Positions 51,219 to 54,915 of a stretch of 54,915 bases of DNA are shown piece after piece. Numbering within the stretch: the stretch's first letter is position 1; each line of letters starts with the position of its first letter. The position numbers and the translations under genes were made by a program. The DNA comes from Synechococcus sp. BO 8801 (lineage in GTDB: Bacteria; Cyanobacteriota; Cyanobacteriia; PCC-6307; Cyanobiaceae). The notes under the pieces are model-generated. The model saw only the letters and a list, made by a program, of their open reading frames with translations. It was not told the DNA's origin and did not search any database. The stretch covers positions 1 to 54,915 of the forward strand of contig NZ_NQKY01000020.1 in the NCBI RefSeq assembly GCF_002252675.1, read 5' to 3'.

Positions 51219-52409
51219 ATGCTCACGGTCCCTGGCAGCAGCGCGTCCCCCCGCCAGCACGACGGCATCCCCAGGTACTCGGTCGCCGAGCTCAACCAGG
51301 CCATCGGTGCCCTGCTGGAGCGGGGCTTCGCCCCCCGCTTCCTGCTGGAGGCCACCGTGGGGCGCCCCCAGCAGAAGAAGGGCCATCTCTGGCTGACCCT
51401 CGTCGACGGCCAGGCCAGCATCCAGGGGGTGATCTGGTCGTCCCAGCTTCAGAAGCTCAGCTTCGTGCCCCAGGAGGGGGATGGGGTGGTGGTGGTCGGC
51501 AAGCTCAACTTCTGGGCGGCGCGGGCCAGCCTCACGGTGCAGGTGCTGGATGTGCGCCCCAGCCTGACCACCGTCCTGCGCCAGTTCGAGCAGGTGCGCA
51601 GCCGGCTGGAGCCGGAGGGGCTCCTCGACCCGGAGCGGAAGCGACCGCTGCCCCGCTGGCCCCGCCGCATCGCCCTGCTCACCAGCGTGCCCAGCGCCGC
51701 CCTGGCTGACATGCTGCGCACCGCCAGGGAACGCTGGCCCGCCACCGACCTGCTGGTGGTGCCGATCCCCGTGCAGGGGAACGTGGAAGCCCAGATCGTG
51801 GCCGCCATCGAGAGCCTCGGCGAACAGGCCGACCGCCTCGGCCTCGAGGCCCTGGTGCTGGCCCGCGGCGGAGGCAGCCGGGAGGATCTGGCCGTCTTCG
51901 ACGGGGAGTCCCTGGCCCGCTGCCTGGCGGCCTGTCCCTGGCCCGTCATCTGCGGGATCGGCCATGAGGATGACGTGACCATCGCCGATCTGGTGGCCGA
52001 CTACCGGGCGGCCACTCCCACGGCCGCTCTGGTGGCCCTGCTGCCGGACCGCAGCCAGATGATCCGGACCCTGGAGCAGGAACGGGGCCATCTGCACCGC
52101 ACGCTGACGCTGCGGATCGCCTCCGCCCGCCAACGGCTGGGCGCACGCCAGGACCAGCTGCGCCTGCTCCACCCCGCCCGGCTGCTCAGCCAGCGGCGCC
52201 AGTGGCTGGCCCAGCGACGCCAGCTGCTGCAGGCGCTCTCGCCGCGCCACCTGCTCGCCCGGGGATTCAGCCTGCTCCGGGATGGTGACGGACGCCTGCT
52301 GCGTTCGGTGGCCCAGCTGCAGCCAGGGGAAGGGATCACCGCCGAGCTGGCGGACGGTCGGGTGGCCCTGCAGGTGCGGGCGGTCGAGCCGGACGGCCCC
52401 GGTCCCTGA
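51219..52409 (+). CDS. xseA: Exodeoxyribonuclease VII large subunit
   Basis: A 396-residue catalytic subunit of exonuclease VII, which degrades single-stranded DNA from both ends. The N-terminal OB domain starts PRYSVAELNQAIGALLERGF and continues to VGKLNFWAARASLTVQVLDV. The catalytic domain has RIALLTSVPSAALADML, VLARGGGSREDLAVFDGE and ICGIGHEDDVTIADLVADYR, with TPTAA after it. A coiled-coil region that binds XseB follows (about residues 275-350). Residues 5-15 (Ser/Pro-rich) are not conserved-looking, so a start slightly downstream is possible. xseB follows 83 bases later. Confidence 0.95.
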   Translation: MLTVPGSSASPRQHDGIPRYSVAELNQAIGALLERGFAPRFLLEATVGRPQQKKGHLWLTLVDGQASIQGVIWSSQLQKLSFVPQEGDGVVVVGKLNFWAARASLTVQVLDVRPSLTTVLRQFEQVRSRLEPEGLLDPERKRPLPRWPRRIALLTSVPSAALADMLRTARERWPATDLLVVPIPVQGNVEAQIVAAIESLGEQADRLGLEALVLARGGGSREDLAVFDGESLARCLAACPWPVICGIGHEDDVTIADLVADYRAATPTAALVALLPDRSQMIRTLEQERGHLHRTLTLRIASARQRLGARQDQLRLLHPARLLSQRRQWLAQRRQLLQALSPRHLLARGFSLLRDGDGRLLRSVAQLQPGEGITAELADGRVALQVRAVEPDGPGP

Positions 52410-52492
52410 GCCCCAGACCCCCACGTTCTCTCCATCGGATCCGCCGCCACCCCGCCGCGCACTCCTCGCCACTCCTGCCCCCCGTTGCTCCA

Positions 52493-52810
52493 ATGGCTAA
52501 GTCCTCGCCCCGATCCAGAGCCTCGGCCCAGCCCGCCGATGACGTCTCCAGCCAGGACGCCGCTGGTGAGGGGAACGACGTGCACGACGTGGCCCAGGAC
52601 CTGAGCTTCCGGGAAGCCCAGACGGCCCTTGAGCTCTGCCTGGCCCAGCTGCAGGACCAGGACCTGGACGTGGAGTCGATGGCCGATCTCTATCGGCGGG
52701 CGCTGGCCTACGCCGAACGCTGCGAGGCGGTGCTGGCCCGGGTGGAGCAGCAGGTGATGCAATGGGATCCCGGCCAGCCGGACCTGGCCCCCACGTCCTA
52801 CGCCCCATGA
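52493..52810 (+). CDS. xseB: Exodeoxyribonuclease VII small subunit
   Basis: A 105-residue protein. Residues 1-35 are polar and low in complexity. The XseB helical hairpin then follows: LSFREAQTALELCLAQLQDQ, LDVESMADLYRRALAYAERC, and the second helix to VEQQVMQWD. These helices wrap around the XseA coiled coil to form the holoenzyme. The usual XseB is about 70-80 residues; the extra length is the N-terminal tail. Its stop overlaps the start of the DUF2834 gene (ATGA). Confidence 0.92.
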   Translation: MAKSSPRSRASAQPADDVSSQDAAGEGNDVHDVAQDLSFREAQTALELCLAQLQDQDLDVESMADLYRRALAYAERCEAVLARVEQQVMQWDPGQPDLAPTSYAP

Positions 52811-53214
52811 GTGACGACGCCCAGCCCACCAGCAGCGGCCCCGGCGGCATCAGCTGGATCGCCTGGCTCTATCTGCTGCTGGCCGTGGCGGGCGGGGTGC
52901 TCCCCTGGCTGGCCAATCTGGACTTCATCCGCAGCGAGGGGGCGGCCTTCGATCTGGGACTGTTCATCCGCCAGGCGAACGTCAATCCCGCCGCCCAGTC
53001 CCTCTCCAGAGACCTGGCGATCGGGGCGACGGCCGTCACGATCTGGATGGTGCGCGAGAGCCGCCGGCTCGGCATGCGCGGGCTCGTCTGGGTTCTGCTC
53101 AGCTGCGTGACGATCGCGTTCGCCTTCGGGGCCCCCCTGTTCCTGCATCTGCGTGAACGCCGGCTGCTGGAGCTGGCCCGCCTCAGCACGGAGGCACCGG
53201 ATCCGGCCGCATGA
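52807..53214 (+). CDS. DUF2834 membrane protein
   Basis: A 135-residue protein from ATG 52807, overlapping the xseB stop (ATGA). It has three hydrophobic segments, about residues 15-37 (WIAWLYLLLAVAGGVLPWL), 70-84 and 91-113 (LVWVLLSCVTIAFAFGAPLF), separated by the conserved-looking LDFIRSEGAAFDLGLFIRQA. This matches the DUF2834 family of cyanobacteria and proteobacteria. Function unknown. It lies in the xse transcript. Confidence 0.8.
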   Translation: MSDDAQPTSSGPGGISWIAWLYLLLAVAGGVLPWLANLDFIRSEGAAFDLGLFIRQANVNPAAQSLSRDLAIGATAVTIWMVRESRRLGMRGLVWVLLSCVTIAFAFGAPLFLHLRERRLLELARLSTEAPDPAA

Positions 53215-53233
53215 GACTCAGCGCGTGTCGGGC

Positions 53234-53653
53234 TCAGGAGCCATCGCCACCGCGGCCGCCCGTTTCCCCGCTGGCGCTGGCCTCCACATCGACGGCGTCG
53301 ACGTTGATCGTCACGTCGCGGGCGTCGATCTCCCTGTCTGACCCGGATCCCCAGAAGAACGGGCCGGAGGGTTCCGGCGCCGCTTCTGATCCATCGCCGG
53401 ACGTGAACAGACTGCCGCAGGCCGGGCAGACCTCGGTGCCCAGGCTGGCGAAGCCACAGCTGGGGCAGGTGCGCAGGCGACGCCGGACGATCTGCCAACC
53501 GATCAGGGCCACCCCGCCCGCCAGCAGCGGCAGCAGCAGAAGGGTCAGGGTGAGTCCGCCGATGACATCGAGCAGCAGGCGGCCGGCCGAGGTGGGCACC
53601 AGCACCAGAGCCGCCGCCACACCGATCCACAACCAGGGAATGCGCCGTTCCAT
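53234..53653 (-). CDS. Zinc-ribbon membrane protein
   Basis: A 139-residue protein with two membrane helices near the N-terminus (about residues 7-24 and 29-55, separated by SAGRLLLDV). They are followed by a basic linker and a zinc ribbon, TCPSCGFASLGTEVCPACGS (two CxxC pairs). The C-terminal 60 residues are acidic and Gly/Ser-rich, probably disordered. The ribbon would face the cytoplasm. Its ATG overlaps the stop of the next upstream gene at 53653 (ATGA), so they are coupled. It converges with the DUF2834 gene, 19 bases apart. Confidence 0.72.
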   Translation of the reverse strand: MERRIPWLWIGVAAALVLVPTSAGRLLLDVIGGLTLTLLLLPLLAGGVALIGWQIVRRRLRTCPSCGFASLGTEVCPACGSLFTSGDGSEAAPEPSGPFFWGSGSDREIDARDVTINVDAVDVEASASGETGGRGGDGS

Positions 53654-53901
53654 CAGCGCTGGAAGCGTGGATCGTTCTCGATCCAGCGCTCCAGGGCCGC
53701 CAGGCCCTCGAGGCCGGCCCAGCCCAGGAGCAGGGCCGCCACCAGCCAGGCCGCCAGCAGGCCGATGCCGACCAGCAGCGGAATCAGCGCCAGGGTGGTG
53801 AGACCGATCAGCACCACCGCGCCGACGGCCATGGACACCAGCGCCAGGCTGGCCGGAAGAGGCGGGATCCTGAGGGCAGGCTTGGCCAAGAGTCGATCCA
53901 A
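53653..53901 (-). CDS. Small membrane protein, function unknown
   Basis: An 82-residue protein with a long hydrophobic region (SLALVSMAVGAVVLIGLTTL followed by ALIPLLVGIGLLAAWLVAAL) that probably forms two helices, and a polar tail ending WIENDPRFQR. Its stop overlaps the start of the zinc-ribbon gene. Upstream on the same strand the YihY/BrkB gene ends 37 bases away, so the three form a membrane-protein operon. No family recognised. Confidence 0.65.
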   Translation of the reverse strand: MDRLLAKPALRIPPLPASLALVSMAVGAVVLIGLTTLALIPLLVGIGLLAAWLVAALLLGWAGLEGLAALERWIENDPRFQR

Positions 53902-53938
53902 TCAGATCAGTCCATCCTGACCCGAAACGGGTCGATCC

Positions 53939-54844
53939 TCAGCGCGGCAGAGGTGTCGATGGCCCCCCAGCGGCACCGCCGGAAAGCACCACACTGAAGC
54001 ACTGGCCGAAATAGAGCACGGCACCCACCAGCCACACCCAGAGCGTCAACAGCAGCACACCGCCCACCACCCCGTAGGCCTGAAAGCGCGCCCCGAGGGC
54101 GAGCAGGCTCCTGCCCAGCAGCAGGTTGGAGAGGGTGAGGCTGCCGCTCACCAGCAGAGCCCCGGGAATCAGCGGGCGGAAGGGAATCCGGCGCGACGGC
54201 AGCATCCACAGGAACAGAAGCGTGGCGCCGAAACCGATCAGCAGGGAGACGAGCAGATCCAGGCCGAAGGACAGGGAGCTGACCCACAGCAAGGGTTCCG
54301 GAAGAAAGGCCTGCAGCTGGTCATGGAAGCCCCTGGAGCCGAAGAGCCGCACCGTGCTGAAGAGCTGGTCGAGGACGATCAACAGGCCGACGAACAGCAG
54401 CAGCACCAGGGACTTCAGGCGCAGGGCCAGGAAGCGACGCACGTGCTCCTGCCAGCGCAGGTGATCGAAGCCGAAGGGCCGATTCCACCAGAGCCTATCG
54501 GCCCCGCGCTGCAGGGTGAGATAGATGTTGCTGGCGCTGAGCGCCAGAAGCACCAGGCCGAGGATGCCGGCGCCGAATCCCTGGTTTGTGAAGCGTCGCA
54601 AGGTGGCTTCGAAGCCAGGCAGGGCGGAGGCGGGCAGCACCTGGCCGACCAGCACGATCAGCCGATCGAAGCGCTCCACGTCGCGGCCGAGCAGCCGCGA
54701 AGCCACCGACAGCGCAATGAGCAGGGCCGGGAAGAACGACTGCAGCGTGTGATAGGCGAAAGCGGCACTCAGGTCCACGCAGTCCGCGCGCAGCCACAGC
54801 AGATAGGCCTTCCAGAACGGACGAAAGCGACGACGCCATGTCAC
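53939..54844 (-). CDS. YihY/BrkB-family inner-membrane protein
   Basis: A 301-residue membrane protein from GTG 54844, of the family formerly misnamed ribonuclease BN. The N-terminal DLSAAFAYHTLQSFFPALLI is the family hallmark (usually ASAAAFAYYALFSLFPLLL in relatives). RAFDRLWW-like NIYLTLQRGADRLWW and the late GRSLLALGARFQAYGVVGGV segment also fit, and six hydrophobic segments are visible. The function of the family is not settled. The 71 bases upstream to the window edge show no gene on this strand. Confidence 0.88.
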   Translation of the reverse strand: MTWRRRFRPFWKAYLLWLRADCVDLSAAFAYHTLQSFFPALLIALSVASRLLGRDVERFDRLIVLVGQVLPASALPGFEATLRRFTNQGFGAGILGLVLLALSASNIYLTLQRGADRLWWNRPFGFDHLRWQEHVRRFLALRLKSLVLLLFVGLLIVLDQLFSTVRLFGSRGFHDQLQAFLPEPLLWVSSLSFGLDLLVSLLIGFGATLLFLWMLPSRRIPFRPLIPGALLVSGSLTLSNLLLGRSLLALGARFQAYGVVGGVLLLTLWVWLVGAVLYFGQCFSVVLSGGAAGGPSTPLPR

Positions 54845-54915
54845 GACAGAACCATCGGCAGGGGTTGGGGCTGCAGCATGCCTGCATCCTGCCCTCTCCC
54901 AGGCCCGGGGCCCAT

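Overview
The window (about 55 kb, strongly GC-rich) is a chromosomal segment of a cyanobacterium, most likely a high-GC alpha-cyanobacterium of the Synechococcus/Cyanobium group. The evidence is a single-helix high-light-inducible protein (50731-50877), a GUN4-domain protein (16211-16867), several small membrane proteins of cyanobacterial type, an extended cyanobacterial HflX, the RarA fusion protein typical of the phylum, and repeated copies of the cyanobacterial octamer GCGATCGC (for example 2864, 8541, 11215, 32973, 33234, 35374, 45583, 48858). Species identity cannot be settled by eye. No rRNA, tRNA, CRISPR array, transposase, prophage or integrase gene was recognised.

Layout. 1-9.4 kb: a truncated gene and a small membrane protein, a phospholipase D-like lipoprotein, a FAD monooxygenase, small secreted proteins, phosphoglucomutase, an outer-membrane porin, and the sodium/glutamate symporter GltS with a secreted neighbour. 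9.5-12.4 kb (minus strand): an AI-2E-type permease, glutaminase and an Anbu proteasome-like peptidase; with gltS these suggest glutamine/glutamate handling. 12.8-28 kb: three HAE1-type RND transporters. One (plus strand) stands without a periplasmic adaptor. The other two form one minus-strand cluster: adaptor, pump, small two-helix protein, adaptor, pump. GUN4-like and LysM proteins lie between. 28-31.1 kb: the RarA fusion, divergent from the pump cluster, and a DUF1400-like exported protein with a clear terminator.

31.3-41 kb is housekeeping: peroxiredoxin Q, CoaX, PAPS reductase CysH, a type II NADH dehydrogenase-like protein, a HAD protein, HflX in one uninterrupted frame with a 1-Cys peroxiredoxin, the KtrB/KtrA potassium system and AnmK. 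41-47.1 kb holds many small proteins (ribbon-helix-helix, Nif11-like, a twin CX3C microprotein, a DUF2973-like protein), an ABC-F ATPase and a Deg/HtrA protease. 47.1-54.9 kb holds HrpB, which appears to need a CTG start, a sucrose-phosphatase-like HAD protein, the Hli protein, exonuclease VII subunits XseA and XseB, a DUF2834 protein, a zinc-ribbon membrane protein and a YihY/BrkB protein.

Genes are tightly packed. Stop-start overlaps of the NTGA type are common, with ATGA, GTGA, TTGA and apparently CTGA all present. The most interesting observations are the HflX-peroxiredoxin fusion frame, extra hydrophobic segments inside two RND pumps, small two-helix proteins coupled to two RND pumps, a 54-residue twin CX3C protein followed by a five-copy degenerate repeat of about 17 bp period, and near-cognate CTG starts. 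Family assignments rest on motifs read by eye; no database search was run.
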